From an uncultured SAR116 cluster alpha proteobacterium (GTDB lineage: Bacteria; Pseudomonadota; Alphaproteobacteria; Puniceispirillales; Marisalimonadaceae), in the NCBI GenBank assembly GCA_902537945.1, contig CACBDG010000001.1, positions 215,899-279,898 of the forward strand: a DNA stretch of 64,000 nucleotides, given 5' to 3'. Made by a program: the position numbers and the translations under genes. Position 1 is the stretch's first letter. The number at the start of each line of letters is the position of its first letter. The notes under the pieces were generated by a model that ran no database searches, was not told the origin of the DNA, and worked only from the letters and a program-made list of their open reading frames with translations. Positions 41,167-51,576 of this stretch are shown piece after piece.

Positions 41167-43341
41167 TTGGTTAATTGTGTGAAACAAAAAGTAAAAATTT
41201 ATTCTTTACTATTTTTTTTAAGCATTTTTTTAATAAATTTTGAAAGAGTTTTTGCCGCTTCAAATACTAAATTTACTCCCTACTACATTTTAGATTTAAA
41301 TACTTTTGATACAATTCCAAAAAGATATTTAGAATTTGCTGAGGGATTTGATGAAAATGTTTCTTTTAAAACTCTATCTGACTTAGAGTGGAAAAAGACT
41401 TTAGATGATGATCAATCATTTGTTAACGGTTATTGGGTTCGTTTTAGTATCTTAAATAATACTAAAAAAGATAGTATTGGAATTAACTATAGTTACAATA
41501 ATGAAAAAAAAGTTTTTATTCACAATATTAATGGAATTATTGAATACCCTTACTGGAGAGAGAAATTTGACAATTGGATTGATGATAAAAGGATAAGAAC
41601 AAGTTATAAACTTTCTATTAAATCGAATGAAATTGCTCAAGTTTATAGTTTTTTTAGAAAAAAACCATTTGATAGATATATGGGTAGAGATAGCTTACAT
41701 CGAATGACCGTAAGTACTTGGGAAAATATTCGAACCCATCAATTTGTTAAAATTGCAGCAAATATTGCAACATTTGCAATAGCAATAACTTTTGCTATTT
41801 ATTATTTATTCATTTTTATTGTTTCTAAGGGAAATTATTTATGGCTGTCACTTAGCCTCTTTCAAATTTCTTTTCTTTCCATTACAAATTTAGTAGTTGG
41901 AAGGATTATTGGTATAACTTCGTGGTTATATGCAAGTGAATTTTCTTTAAGTTTAATTTCCTTTTTATTTTTGTTGTTACTTCAATTTTTTAGACAGTCT
42001 CTAAACTTAAAATTGAATTACCCATTGCTTAACAAAATATTTCTATTAGTCATAATTTTCTATATTTTAATGTTTGTTTTAAATCTTTATTCGTCTTTAT
42101 TTTGGCCAAGTGTTCCTTATCTTGATTTAAATCTTTATCCGCCTGACATGAATGGGCCGGGTCTAGTTAAGCCAAAATATTTATTTATACCTTTTATCAT
42201 ATTATTACTAACTTCAGCTGTTGTATCATTTCATCTGTGGAAAAAAGGGAGTAAGTATGCAAAATATTTATGTATATCCTTTGCACTTCCTTTCTTGTCG
42301 GCACCAATTTCGGGTATAGCTTATTTGTTTTATGATTTTAATTGGATCACTTGGTTAATAATAAATTCTGCTGTTGGAATTTTATTTCTAGGGATGTTTA
42401 TAACTTTTGGTTTTGCTGTTGCACAGCAACTAAATGATATGAAATTATTAGCACTTCAACAACAAGTTAAATTAACTGAAGCTTACCAAAGATTTGTTCC
42501 ATCTGAATTACTCAAAAATCTTGGGAAAAATAGTATTTTAGACGTCTCATTAGGTGATCAAGTAAACGTAAAAATGAGTATATTATTTTCAGATATAAGA
42601 TCCTTTACATCCATATCTGAGAAAATGACGCCTAAGGAGAATTTTTCTTTTTTAAATTCCTATTTAAATCAAATGAGCCCAATTATAAGAGAAAATAAAG
42701 GATACATTGATAAATTTATGGGCGATGGTGTTATGGCTCTGTTTAAGAATTCTGCAAACGACGCTGTAAAAGCAGCAATAGAAATGCAAAAATATTTGAT
42801 TCAATATAATGCTAGTTCTTTTAAAAATAAAACTCATAAAATTAATATTGGAATAGGTATTAATACCGGAGAAATGATGTTAGGCACACTAGGTGAAATA
42901 AATAGAATGGAAGGATCAGTAATCAGTGATGCTGTCAATTTAGCCTCACGACTAGAAGGGTTAACAAAAAATTATAAAGCTGGCATTATTATTTCAGAAG
43001 AAACTTATAAAAATATTAATAAAGATTTATTCGCCATTAGATTTATAGATCTTGTAGCCGTAAAAGGAAAAAATAAAGCTATAAAAATTTTTGAAGTTTT
43101 TGATGCAGATCTTGAAAAATTAAAACAACTAAAAATTGAAACTTTAAATGATTTTAAAAAAGCCATCAAAGGCTATTTTGAACATAATTTTGAAAATTCA
43201 CTAAAATTATTTTCAAAAATAAATAAGATTAATCCTGATGATAAGGTAACAGAAATATTTATTAATAGATGTAAAAAAATCATAAAAGAAGGTTGGAATC
43301 CTAATTTATGGGATGGTGTTAATCGTTTAAGCAATAAATAA
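41167..43341 (+). CDS. Class III adenylate/guanylate cyclase with 7TM-type sensory region
   Basis: N-terminal extracellular and 7-TM region; C-terminal MSILFSDIRSFTSISEKM...FMGDGVMALF...GIGINTGEMMLGTLGEINRMEGSVISDAVNLASRLEGLTK. Confidence 0.9.
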   Translation: MVNCVKQKVKIYSLLFFLSIFLINFERVFAASNTKFTPYYILDLNTFDTIPKRYLEFAEGFDENVSFKTLSDLEWKKTLDDDQSFVNGYWVRFSILNNTKKDSIGINYSYNNEKKVFIHNINGIIEYPYWREKFDNWIDDKRIRTSYKLSIKSNEIAQVYSFFRKKPFDRYMGRDSLHRMTVSTWENIRTHQFVKIAANIATFAIAITFAIYYLFIFIVSKGNYLWLSLSLFQISFLSITNLVVGRIIGITSWLYASEFSLSLISFLFLLLLQFFRQSLNLKLNYPLLNKIFLLVIIFYILMFVLNLYSSLFWPSVPYLDLNLYPPDMNGPGLVKPKYLFIPFIILLLTSAVVSFHLWKKGSKYAKYLCISFALPFLSAPISGIAYLFYDFNWITWLIINSAVGILFLGMFITFGFAVAQQLNDMKLLALQQQVKLTEAYQRFVPSELLKNLGKNSILDVSLGDQVNVKMSILFSDIRSFTSISEKMTPKENFSFLNSYLNQMSPIIRENKGYIDKFMGDGVMALFKNSANDAVKAAIEMQKYLIQYNASSFKNKTHKINIGIGINTGEMMLGTLGEINRMEGSVISDAVNLASRLEGLTKNYKAGIIISEETYKNINKDLFAIRFIDLVAVKGKNKAIKIFEVFDADLEKLKQLKIETLNDFKKAIKGYFEHNFENSLKLFSKINKINPDDKVTEIFINRCKKIIKEGWNPNLWDGVNRLSNK

Positions 43342-43356
43342 TGAACTGGTAAAACA

Positions 43357-44517
43357 TTGACAAAATCAAGTACTTTAAAAAATAAACTTAAATTTAGTTT
43401 ATGTGTAATAATAATGATTTTACAATTTTCTGGTTGTGATCAATTTGGATCAATACCTAAAGATGATGATTACTTTAGAATGAAAAAATCGTCTAATTAT
43501 AATATTCCAGAAGATAAGTTTGTAAATCAAAACCCAGACGTTATGGAAAATGTGAAAAAAAATAGTGGATTTTGGGCAAATCCTAGAAAAAATATGGCTA
43601 ACAATTATTTCTTTAATTCCAACAAGACAGAACCAGAAACAATGTTACCAGAAGATAAAACTTCATTAAATGAAAATTTTGTAAAAAGTAGTAATAATAT
43701 TAAATTTGCTTGGTTAGGTCATTCCAGTATTTTGATGTCTATAAATAACAAGATTATTTTAATTGACCCTATATTTTCATCATCTGCGTCACCATTTAGT
43801 TGGCTTATTAAAAGGTATCAACCACCTGTATTTAAATTGAAGGAATTACCAAAAGTTGATTTTATACTTATTTCGCATGATCATTATGATCATTTAGACA
43901 TGAAAACAATAAAGTTTTTTAACAACAACAAAGATATTTCATTTGTTGTACCATTAGGAGTAGGATCTCATTTAAAAAAATGGGGAGTTGAAAATTCAAG
44001 AATAACAGAGATGGATTGGTGGGATACTAAAATAATTAAAGGCATTAAATTTATTTGTACTCCTGCACAACATTTTTCTGGAAGAAAAGCTTTTATAGAA
44101 ACACAAAAATCATTGTGGGCATCGTGGCTTGTTAAATCAGGAGAGAGAAGTTTTTATTTTAGTGGTGATTCAGGTTATGCAAAACACTATAAGGAAATTG
44201 GAGATAAATATGGTCCTATGGAGGTCGTATTCATGGATAGTGGGCAATATAATACTCGATGGAGAGAAGTGCATAACATGCCTGAAGAAGTTATCAAGGG
44301 CTTCATTGATTTAAAAGGTGAAAATCTTATACCCATTCATTGGGGTATGTTTACTTTAGCAATGCATAACTGGTTTGATCCTCCAGTTGAAATTAAAAAA
44401 AGAGCAGAAGAAAAAAGTATATCTCTAATTACTCCTATAATTGGTCAGGTAATAGATATGAAAAATTTAATTGATACTGAGAGCTGGTGGGAAAAATTTA
44501 TAAATGTAATTAAATAA
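43357..44517 (+). CDS. MBL-fold metallohydrolase (NAPE-PLD/UlaG-like), lipoprotein-like N-terminus
   Basis: FAWLGHSSILMSINNKIILIDPIFS, LISHDHYDHLDMKTI, YFSGDSGYAKHY. Confidence 0.88.
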   Translation: MTKSSTLKNKLKFSLCVIIMILQFSGCDQFGSIPKDDDYFRMKKSSNYNIPEDKFVNQNPDVMENVKKNSGFWANPRKNMANNYFFNSNKTEPETMLPEDKTSLNENFVKSSNNIKFAWLGHSSILMSINNKIILIDPIFSSSASPFSWLIKRYQPPVFKLKELPKVDFILISHDHYDHLDMKTIKFFNNNKDISFVVPLGVGSHLKKWGVENSRITEMDWWDTKIIKGIKFICTPAQHFSGRKAFIETQKSLWASWLVKSGERSFYFSGDSGYAKHYKEIGDKYGPMEVVFMDSGQYNTRWREVHNMPEEVIKGFIDLKGENLIPIHWGMFTLAMHNWFDPPVEIKKRAEEKSISLITPIIGQVIDMKNLIDTESWWEKFINVIK

Positions 44518-44540
44518 AAAAATCAAATATTTTTAATAAA

Positions 44541-45692
44541 ATGAGATTAAATATGAAAATAAACAATTTAAATGAACTTAATACTCCTTGTTTGATTTTA
44601 GATAAAAAACTTTTAGAAAAAAATTGTAGTAAAGCTAGAAAAAGATGTGATGAATTTAAAACAATATTAAGACCACACGTTAAAACTCCTAAAAGTATTG
44701 AAGTTGCTAAAGTTGCTCTTGGAAAAGATGTCGGTCCTATTACTGTTTCAACCCTCGAAGAAGCTGAGTATTTTGCAATTTCAGGTTTCAAAGATATTAC
44801 TTATGCTGTTTGTATAATTCCTGCAAAACTTAAAAGATTAAATTATATTCAGTTAAAGTATAACTGCATAATACGTATGGTTATAGACTCAGTTATTGTT
44901 GCTAAAGAAATTGTCAATTATAGTAAATTACATAGTGCAAATTTTGAAATTCTGATTGAAATTGACTGCGGTGAAGGAAGAAGCGGTTTAGCTTATCAAG
45001 ATGAAAAAATTAGAGAAATATCTAAAGTTTTTAAAATAAATCATTATACAAAGTTGTTGGGAGTTTTAGCCCATGCTGGTCATAGTTATTCAACCAACAA
45101 TAAAAAAGAAATTATATCAATTAGTAACATTGAACGTGAACAAGCTATTGCGTCTTTAAAGAATTTTGTAAATACCAAAAATAATCCTCCTATTATAAGT
45201 ATAGGATCAACTCCTACAATGTATTATGCTGAACATTTAAAAGGTATCACTGAAGTAAGAGCAGGGATTTATATGTTTTGGGATTTAGCTCAGGCTTCAA
45301 GGGGTATTTGTGAAATAGATGAAATAGCTTTAACCGTTTTATCAAGTGTAATTGGTCATAATCAACAAAAAGGAAAAATATTAATTGATGCTGGTGCATT
45401 AGCTTTATCAAAAGATGTTAGTGCAAATAATTTTATGCCTGAAGCTGGGTACGGATTAGTTTGTGATCCTAACACAGTACTACCCTACGAAGGACTCAAC
45501 ATTTCTGAAGTTCATCAAGAGCATGGATCAATCAATATAGATAACACAAGCTGGTACGATAAATTACCTATAGGAAGTTTAGTACGCATATTACCAAATC
45601 ATGCGTGTTTAACTTGCGCAGCTTACAGTAATTATAATATTTTAGAAAACGGAACAATTGTCGACAGTTGGTCAAGAACCAATGGTTGGTGA
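44541..45692 (+). CDS. DSD1-type PLP-dependent alanine racemase-fold enzyme (D-threonine aldolase/D-serine dehydratase-like)
   Basis: NTPCLILDKKLLEKNC, LRPHVKTPKSIEVAK, EIDCGEGRSGL, SIGSTPT, ILPNHACLTCAAY. Confidence 0.9.
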   Translation: MRLNMKINNLNELNTPCLILDKKLLEKNCSKARKRCDEFKTILRPHVKTPKSIEVAKVALGKDVGPITVSTLEEAEYFAISGFKDITYAVCIIPAKLKRLNYIQLKYNCIIRMVIDSVIVAKEIVNYSKLHSANFEILIEIDCGEGRSGLAYQDEKIREISKVFKINHYTKLLGVLAHAGHSYSTNNKKEIISISNIEREQAIASLKNFVNTKNNPPIISIGSTPTMYYAEHLKGITEVRAGIYMFWDLAQASRGICEIDEIALTVLSSVIGHNQQKGKILIDAGALALSKDVSANNFMPEAGYGLVCDPNTVLPYEGLNISEVHQEHGSINIDNTSWYDKLPIGSLVRILPNHACLTCAAYSNYNILENGTIVDSWSRTNGW

Positions 45693-45704
45693 TTCTATAG
45701 AAAT

Positions 45705-46136
45705 TTAAACCAAAATGGATGGTACCCAACAAAATCCATTATTATCAAGTATGTAACATTCTCTCATACCGTGAGGTTTATTCATTGAATTAGATAAAAT
45801 AATATAATTTTCGTTTCTTGCTCTTTCTTCTGCTCTATCAGGATCACAACCTATAACTCTTAATTCTATTCCTAACCCTTTTAGTTTAGAACTTTTTATA
45901 ATATTAATATACGGGTGATTATTATAAGTATGGTATGAATGGATACACCATCTACTTCCAAACCCTTCTATTGCTGCAAAATCAGGATCTTGATATATAA
46001 TTTTAGCATTAATAATTTTTTGTAAAAAATGTATTGAATGTTTAATGTCCTCGACTAATAAATTTATTGTTAAACCAGATAAATCTTTAGAGTATTCACT
46101 GGCAGATTTCCAAGGATCTTTTTTTCTTAATTTCAT
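45705..46136 (-). CDS. VOC/glyoxalase-fold protein
   Basis: LTINLLVEDIKHSIHFLQKIINAKIIYQDPDFAAI ... DNNGFCWVPS. Confidence 0.75.
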   Translation of the reverse strand: MKLRKKDPWKSASEYSKDLSGLTINLLVEDIKHSIHFLQKIINAKIIYQDPDFAAIEGFGSRWCIHSYHTYNNHPYINIIKSSKLKGLGIELRVIGCDPDRAEERARNENYIILSNSMNKPHGMRECYILDNNGFCWVPSILV

Positions 46137-46233
46137 AACTATTCCAATTCAAATAATAGGTTTAATGCTTTATTATTTATTTTTAGTAATTATATGTAAA
46201 ATATAAATCCGTTATAACTTTGAGAATTAAATC

Positions 46234-46959
46234 ATGTCAATTTGGGGAAGTTTATTAGGTGGTGTTATTGGTTTTTCTTTAGGTGGTCCCTTTGGAGCTT
46301 TGCTTGGATCATTTTTAGGAGGAAAAATTTCAAATATTAGCTCATCAAATACTCTTGGAAGCCAACAAAATTCACAACAAATTTTTGCTTTATCGTTAAT
46401 AATTCTCTCTGCAAAACTAAGCAAAGCTGATGGAAGAGTTAGTAAAGAAGAATTAATTGCAGTAAAAGAGAAACTTCGAATACCAGATAGTGAAATTGAT
46501 CAGGTAGCCAAGATTTTTAATAAGGCTAAAGATGAAAGCACTGGGTATGAACCTTATGCAAAACAAATTGCAGAAATTTTTAAGGGCAATCAAAATGTTT
46601 TAGAAGAAGTCATAAATATTCTTTTTTACATTGCAGAGGCTGATGGACATGTAAGTAATGAAGAAGAATCTATGATAGCTAACATTGCTTTTATTTTTGG
46701 TCTTAGTCAAAACCAATACGAAAGTATTAAAGAATCTAGAAAATCGTCAGACAAACTAAATCCTTATATAGTTTTAGAAAGTCAACCAACTGATGATTTA
46801 AAATCAATTAGGAAAAAATATATAAAGCTTTCTAAAGAACACCATCCAGATCTTTTGATTAGCAAAGGTGTGCCTATTGAAGTCATAAATGAGAGTAAAA
46901 ATAAAATGAGAGCGATAAATGCTGCTTGGGATCAAATACAAAAATTGAAAAGTAGCTAA
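46234..46959 (+). CDS. TerB plus DnaJ domain protein (DjlA-like)
   Basis: Glycine-rich TM start; SKADGRVSKEEL and AEADGHVSNEEE; C-terminal IRKKYIKLSKEHHPDLL. Confidence 0.85.
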   Translation: MSIWGSLLGGVIGFSLGGPFGALLGSFLGGKISNISSSNTLGSQQNSQQIFALSLIILSAKLSKADGRVSKEELIAVKEKLRIPDSEIDQVAKIFNKAKDESTGYEPYAKQIAEIFKGNQNVLEEVINILFYIAEADGHVSNEEESMIANIAFIFGLSQNQYESIKESRKSSDKLNPYIVLESQPTDDLKSIRKKYIKLSKEHHPDLLISKGVPIEVINESKNKMRAINAAWDQIQKLKSS

Positions 46960-46972
46960 ATTTCAACTTAAC

Positions 46973-47794
46973 TCACTTAACACCATTTAAATCAAATTCA
47001 TTTTCAAAAAATTTTTTCATGTCATTTTTATACCAATCATCGTAATCCCATGGCTCTGACGAAATAAGATTGGCTTTAGGTAAATAGATTTGAGCATCTA
47101 AAATATTATTCTTTGTATTAACTTGAATAAATTGTCTAAAGTAATTTTCACCTTCAAATTTATCTAATTTCATTAATTCGTTGTATGTTAAATTTTTTGC
47201 TATTATTCCCTCAACGATGTCGTTTTTGTTGTTAGTATATTTTATCAAAGGATAATGAGTGTCTTTAACTTTAAATACTTTATATTTTTGTAAAGTAGCA
47301 GTATCAATAATGTTTTCTCTTATATCTTTGCCAAGGACTGCCGTTCTTACTTCTGATGATCTTAATGTGCCATAAAAAAACACTGCATATTGAATATTAT
47401 ATTTTTTAAGTTCATCTCTAATTCTTTTTTCATAAGAAAAACAATTATTATTTTTATTAAATTTCTTAAAATATTCTTCTGTGTTTCCATCTAATTCATG
47501 ATTAATGTAATCTGCACAGCTTTTAATATAATTGTTAATTAAAGTAGCAATTTCATGATTGTAATTTTTAATATCAAACAAATTTGTAATAGAAATTAAA
47601 TGCTTTAATTCGTTCATATCAAAATCTCTGAAAACAAAACTTAACTGTAAATATGTATCTTCAAACCTATAATCATGTGGAAATTCTTCATTCCATAAAT
47701 CAGTATCAAGGTTCCAGTTTTGTTTAAGATTTCTACTTAAAATCTCTAATTTTAATATTTTTACATCATCATTTATATTTGGTTGTTCTGCCAT
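46973..47794 (-). CDS. Gamma-glutamylcyclotransferase-fold protein with novel N-terminal region
   Basis: C-terminal half VFFYGTLRSSEVRTAVLGK ... MKLDKFEGENYFR; about 130-aa N-terminal region not recognised. Confidence 0.65.
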   Translation of the reverse strand: MAEQPNINDDVKILKLEILSRNLKQNWNLDTDLWNEEFPHDYRFEDTYLQLSFVFRDFDMNELKHLISITNLFDIKNYNHEIATLINNYIKSCADYINHELDGNTEEYFKKFNKNNNCFSYEKRIRDELKKYNIQYAVFFYGTLRSSEVRTAVLGKDIRENIIDTATLQKYKVFKVKDTHYPLIKYTNNKNDIVEGIIAKNLTYNELMKLDKFEGENYFRQFIQVNTKNNILDAQIYLPKANLISSEPWDYDDWYKNDMKKFFENEFDLNGVK

Positions 47795-47859
47795 TTTTTT
47801 ATTATTTATTTATTGATTATTTATTTATTATAATAACCTTTCTAATAAAATTAAAACTA

Positions 47860-48339
47860 ATGTTGAAGATAAATATGAGAAATACAAAGAAAGAAATTTT
47901 TAAATCATTTGACAAAGATTTGATTTATAAAGAAATGGTAAAAACAATATCCTTACATGAAATAAAAATCTATCAAGCTAGAGTTGATAGAACGAATACA
48001 AGAATGCAAAGATATTTTAATTCAACACCTCTAAGAAACGTTTTTGCCAGAATTTGTAACTATGCGTATACTGTAAACCAATTTTATACAATTTCATATG
48101 TTACCAAAGAGCTTAGAAGTACTAGGCAGGCGATATCCTTAATTGTGGATGAATGTGAAAATGAAGGATGGTTAAATATTCATAGAAGAGCAAACAAAGT
48201 TGAGTTCCAAGCCTCTGAAGAGCTTTATGAATCATGGAGAGATTATGTTTATGCAAGGACTAATATAATGACTAGTGATGAACGTAATGATTGGATTAGC
48301 ATGCTGACTTTGTATAAAAATCTAAAAGAAAAATATTAA
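47860..48339 (+). CDS. MarR/winged-helix-type transcriptional regulator
   Basis: ISYVTKELRSTRQAISLIVDECENEGWLNIHRRANKVEFQASEELYESW. Start at ATG 47860 preferred over the TTG at 47779. Confidence 0.65.
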   Translation: MLKINMRNTKKEIFKSFDKDLIYKEMVKTISLHEIKIYQARVDRTNTRMQRYFNSTPLRNVFARICNYAYTVNQFYTISYVTKELRSTRQAISLIVDECENEGWLNIHRRANKVEFQASEELYESWRDYVYARTNIMTSDERNDWISMLTLYKNLKEKY

Positions 48340-48425
48340 AAATAGTGTAAAGTTACTTTGTATTGATCATTTAGGTTAGATTTTTAAAATAAAATTATAT
48401 TTATAAATTTTAGGGAGGTCTAAAA

Positions 48426-49280
48426 GTGATTACATCCAAACTTGGTGATGCTATTGGCTTAGAAATTAATGATCTAGATGTTACAAAGATTTCAGATAAA
48501 GAAACTATTAATAAAATATCAGATCTCTTATCAGAATTTTCTGTAGTTGTTATTAGAAATCAAAATATCACAGATGATGACCACATAAAATTTAGTGAAA
48601 ATTTTGGTACTCTTGAACTGACAAAAGTTGGTACAGATGGATCTGGTTCAAAACTTATTATTCTTCGTAACTTTGATGAAAATGGAAACATTGTTTCACC
48701 CACAGATAGACAAAGATTAAATAATTTAGCCAACCAAGAATGGCATAGTGATAGTTCATTTAAAAAAATTCCATCTAAAATGTCAATTTTATCAGCTAAA
48801 ATGATCCCGTCACTTGGAGGAAATACAGAATTTTTGTCAATGAGAGCTAGCTATAATGCTTTGCCTCGGGAATTAAAATTAAAGATTGATGATAAAATTT
48901 GTTGGCATGATTATTCTCATGGGAGATCAAAAATTGATCCAAACTTAGTTACCCCTGAAGAAAAACAAGCTCTTCCTCCAGTTAAACAAAAATTAGTTTT
49001 GAGTGATAATAAGCATGGAAAATCTCTTTATTTGGGTGCACATTGCAGAAATGTAGATGGGATGTCAGAAAATGACAGTTATGCTCTCTTATCTGAAATT
49101 AACTCTTACATTGACAAAGAAAAATTTATTTATTCTCATGTTTGGGAACCATTTGATTTAATTATGTGGGATAATAGAGCTGTATTACATAGAGCTACCC
49201 CAATAAAAGGAAAAATAGAAAAAAGGTTAATGGTTAGAACAACGGTAGCTGGCCAAACATCAACTATAAATGAATATTAA
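48426..49280 (+). CDS. TauD/TfdA family Fe(II)/2-oxoglutarate dioxygenase
   Basis: QEWHSDSSFKKIPSKMSILSAKMIPSLGGNTEFLSMRAS; distal WDNRAVLHRATP. Confidence 0.93.
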   Translation: MITSKLGDAIGLEINDLDVTKISDKETINKISDLLSEFSVVVIRNQNITDDDHIKFSENFGTLELTKVGTDGSGSKLIILRNFDENGNIVSPTDRQRLNNLANQEWHSDSSFKKIPSKMSILSAKMIPSLGGNTEFLSMRASYNALPRELKLKIDDKICWHDYSHGRSKIDPNLVTPEEKQALPPVKQKLVLSDNKHGKSLYLGAHCRNVDGMSENDSYALLSEINSYIDKEKFIYSHVWEPFDLIMWDNRAVLHRATPIKGKIEKRLMVRTTVAGQTSTINEY

Positions 49281-49290
49281 AGAAAATATT

Positions 49291-50883
49291 ATGGAAAACT
49301 TTGATTATGTAGTAGTTGGGGCTGGGTCGTCTGGTTCGGTCATAGCTAACAGGTTATCAGAAAATAACAAAATAAAAATTTGTGTTATTGAAGCTGGAGG
49401 AAGTAATCAGCATCCATATGTAAAGATGCCAGCTGGTTTTATTAAAACAATTAATGATAAAAGGTTTAATTGGTGTTTTAAAACCGAAGGAAGTGATTAT
49501 GTAAATAATCGAGAAATATTATTTCCAAGAGGAAAAGGGTATGGAGGTTCTAGCGCCATTAATGGTCATCTATATGTTAGAGGCCAACCAGATGACTATA
49601 ATCAATGGGCACAACTAGGTAATTTGGGCTGGTCATATGACGATGTGCTTCCATATTTTAAAAAATCAGAATACAAAGAAAATGGAGATGATGCTACTCG
49701 CGGAAAACAAGGTCCTTTGTATGTATCTGATATTGTTGAAAAACATCCTCTATGTGAAGAATTTATTAGAGGCTCCAGTGAATTAGGTATACAAGTCCAA
49801 AACGATTATAATTCAGGTCAACAAGAGGGTATTTTTTACTATCAACGTACCATTAAAAATGGCACTAGATTTAGTGCTTATGACGCTTTTTTAAAACCAG
49901 CTTTAAAAAGAGAAAATATAAATATTAAAAAGAATACAACAGTTTTAAAAATTATATTTAAAAATAAAAAAGCAGTTGGCTTATTGTGCAAGAAAAATAA
50001 TAAAACATTTGAAATTTTTCCAAATAAAGAAATTATTTTGTGTGCTGGTGCAATTGGCACTCCACATTTGCTCCAAGTTTCAGGAATAGGAGACGCTAAA
50101 TATTTAAAATCTATAGGTATTGAACCATCATTTGAAATTAAAAACGTTGGTGAAGATTTGCAAGATCATTATGCTGTTAGGGTAGCTAATAGAATAACTG
50201 AACCTATTTCATTAAACGAGAAAGCACGTGGATTAAATCTTGTATTAGAGATAATAAAATGGTTTACGTCCAAAAAAGGTTTGATTTCATATAGTCCAGC
50301 ACATATTGGAGCATTTTTAAAATCATCTCCCAAAATAGACTCTCCTGATTTACAATTTGTTTTTACTCCAGCCTCTTATACCGAGGGAATGATAGGCAAG
50401 CTTCAAAATTTTCCTGGAATGACATGTGGCGTGTGGCAATCTAGACCTCAAAGTAGAGGTTATGTAAGAGCCTCTACAAATAAGATAACTGACCCACCAA
50501 TAATTCAGCCAAATTATTTGAAAGAAAAAATAGACCAAGATGCTTTGGTTGAAGGTGTAAAAATTTGTAGGTCACTTTTGAGTACTTCCACAATGAAAAA
50601 AATTTCTGTTTGTGAAACTCTTCCTGGAGACAGTATAAAATCTGACGAAGAAATTTTTAATTTTATTAGGAATAAGGGTGCAACTGTATATCATGCAATA
50701 GGTAGTTGTAGAATGGGTGTTGATAATAAAGCAGTTGTTTCTCCATCTCTTAAAATAAATGGAATTAGCAATATTAGAATTGCAGATGCTTCTATAATGC
50801 CAACTATGCCATCGGGAAACACAAATGCCGCAACTTTAATGATTGCTGAAAAAGCATCTGATCTCATCAAAAAAGATTTATAA
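49291..50883 (+). CDS. GMC family oxidoreductase (choline dehydrogenase-like)
   Basis: FDYVVVGAGSSGSVIANRLSE, PRGKGYGGSSAINGHLYVRGQPDDY, AIGSCRMG, DASIMPTMPSGNTNAATLMIAEKASDLI. Confidence 0.95.
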   Translation: MENFDYVVVGAGSSGSVIANRLSENNKIKICVIEAGGSNQHPYVKMPAGFIKTINDKRFNWCFKTEGSDYVNNREILFPRGKGYGGSSAINGHLYVRGQPDDYNQWAQLGNLGWSYDDVLPYFKKSEYKENGDDATRGKQGPLYVSDIVEKHPLCEEFIRGSSELGIQVQNDYNSGQQEGIFYYQRTIKNGTRFSAYDAFLKPALKRENINIKKNTTVLKIIFKNKKAVGLLCKKNNKTFEIFPNKEIILCAGAIGTPHLLQVSGIGDAKYLKSIGIEPSFEIKNVGEDLQDHYAVRVANRITEPISLNEKARGLNLVLEIIKWFTSKKGLISYSPAHIGAFLKSSPKIDSPDLQFVFTPASYTEGMIGKLQNFPGMTCGVWQSRPQSRGYVRASTNKITDPPIIQPNYLKEKIDQDALVEGVKICRSLLSTSTMKKISVCETLPGDSIKSDEEIFNFIRNKGATVYHAIGSCRMGVDNKAVVSPSLKINGISNIRIADASIMPTMPSGNTNAATLMIAEKASDLIKKDL

Positions 50884-50886
50884 AGA

Positions 50887-51576
50887 CTACTTATTTTTTA
50901 AATGTAGAGATATCGCTCTCATTTCTTTATCAATTATATTTAACTCTTCGAGACTTTCTAAAGTGTATTCAAAATACTCCTTGCAAGTACCCAAAAATCC
51001 ATTCGCTTTTGAAATCATTCTAGCTTTAACGGAGGTATTTTTTTCACTAAAATAATTTTTATGTTTTTTATCTACTGTAAAGGCTAGTGACAAAACCATT
51101 TCATCGTTATCTAACTTTGTTTTAAGTAATTTTGGTTTGTAAGCTCCTGTTACCATTTCTCTTTTAAATAAGATGTCTATGTTTTTAATTGCATCATCTC
51201 TATCAAGTTTATAAGCAGATCCTCTGCATGATCCTCCTTTATCTAATCCTAGCATGAGACCAGGATTTCTAAATGATCCTCTTCCTAAATGAGTTTTCAT
51301 ACAGAAACTTCTATGAAAGCCGTAAATTTTTGCTAAATGTTGGGTTACATAATTTATTGTAGGGTTCCATAAAAGAGAGCCATATCCAAAAATATAAATA
51401 TCTTCTCCAATACCATCGTCAGGTATTATTTTTCTTCTTTCCTTAATTAATTCATTTTTGGTAAGAACTTTATCGCTTCCACTTATACTTTTAATCTTCT
51501 TACCTAGGCGCCCCTCATTAATATTTTCCTTTGTAAGTTTAACTATCCCTTTATTTAATTTTTTTGTAGTAGACAT
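50887..51576 (-). CDS. ChaC-like gamma-glutamylcyclotransferase
   Basis: IFGYGSLLWNPTINY, GFHRSFCMKTHLGRGSFRNPGLMLGLDKGGSCRGSAY. Confidence 0.93.
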   Translation of the reverse strand: MSTTKKLNKGIVKLTKENINEGRLGKKIKSISGSDKVLTKNELIKERRKIIPDDGIGEDIYIFGYGSLLWNPTINYVTQHLAKIYGFHRSFCMKTHLGRGSFRNPGLMLGLDKGGSCRGSAYKLDRDDAIKNIDILFKREMVTGAYKPKLLKTKLDNDEMVLSLAFTVDKKHKNYFSEKNTSVKARMISKANGFLGTCKEYFEYTLESLEELNIIDKEMRAISLHLKNK

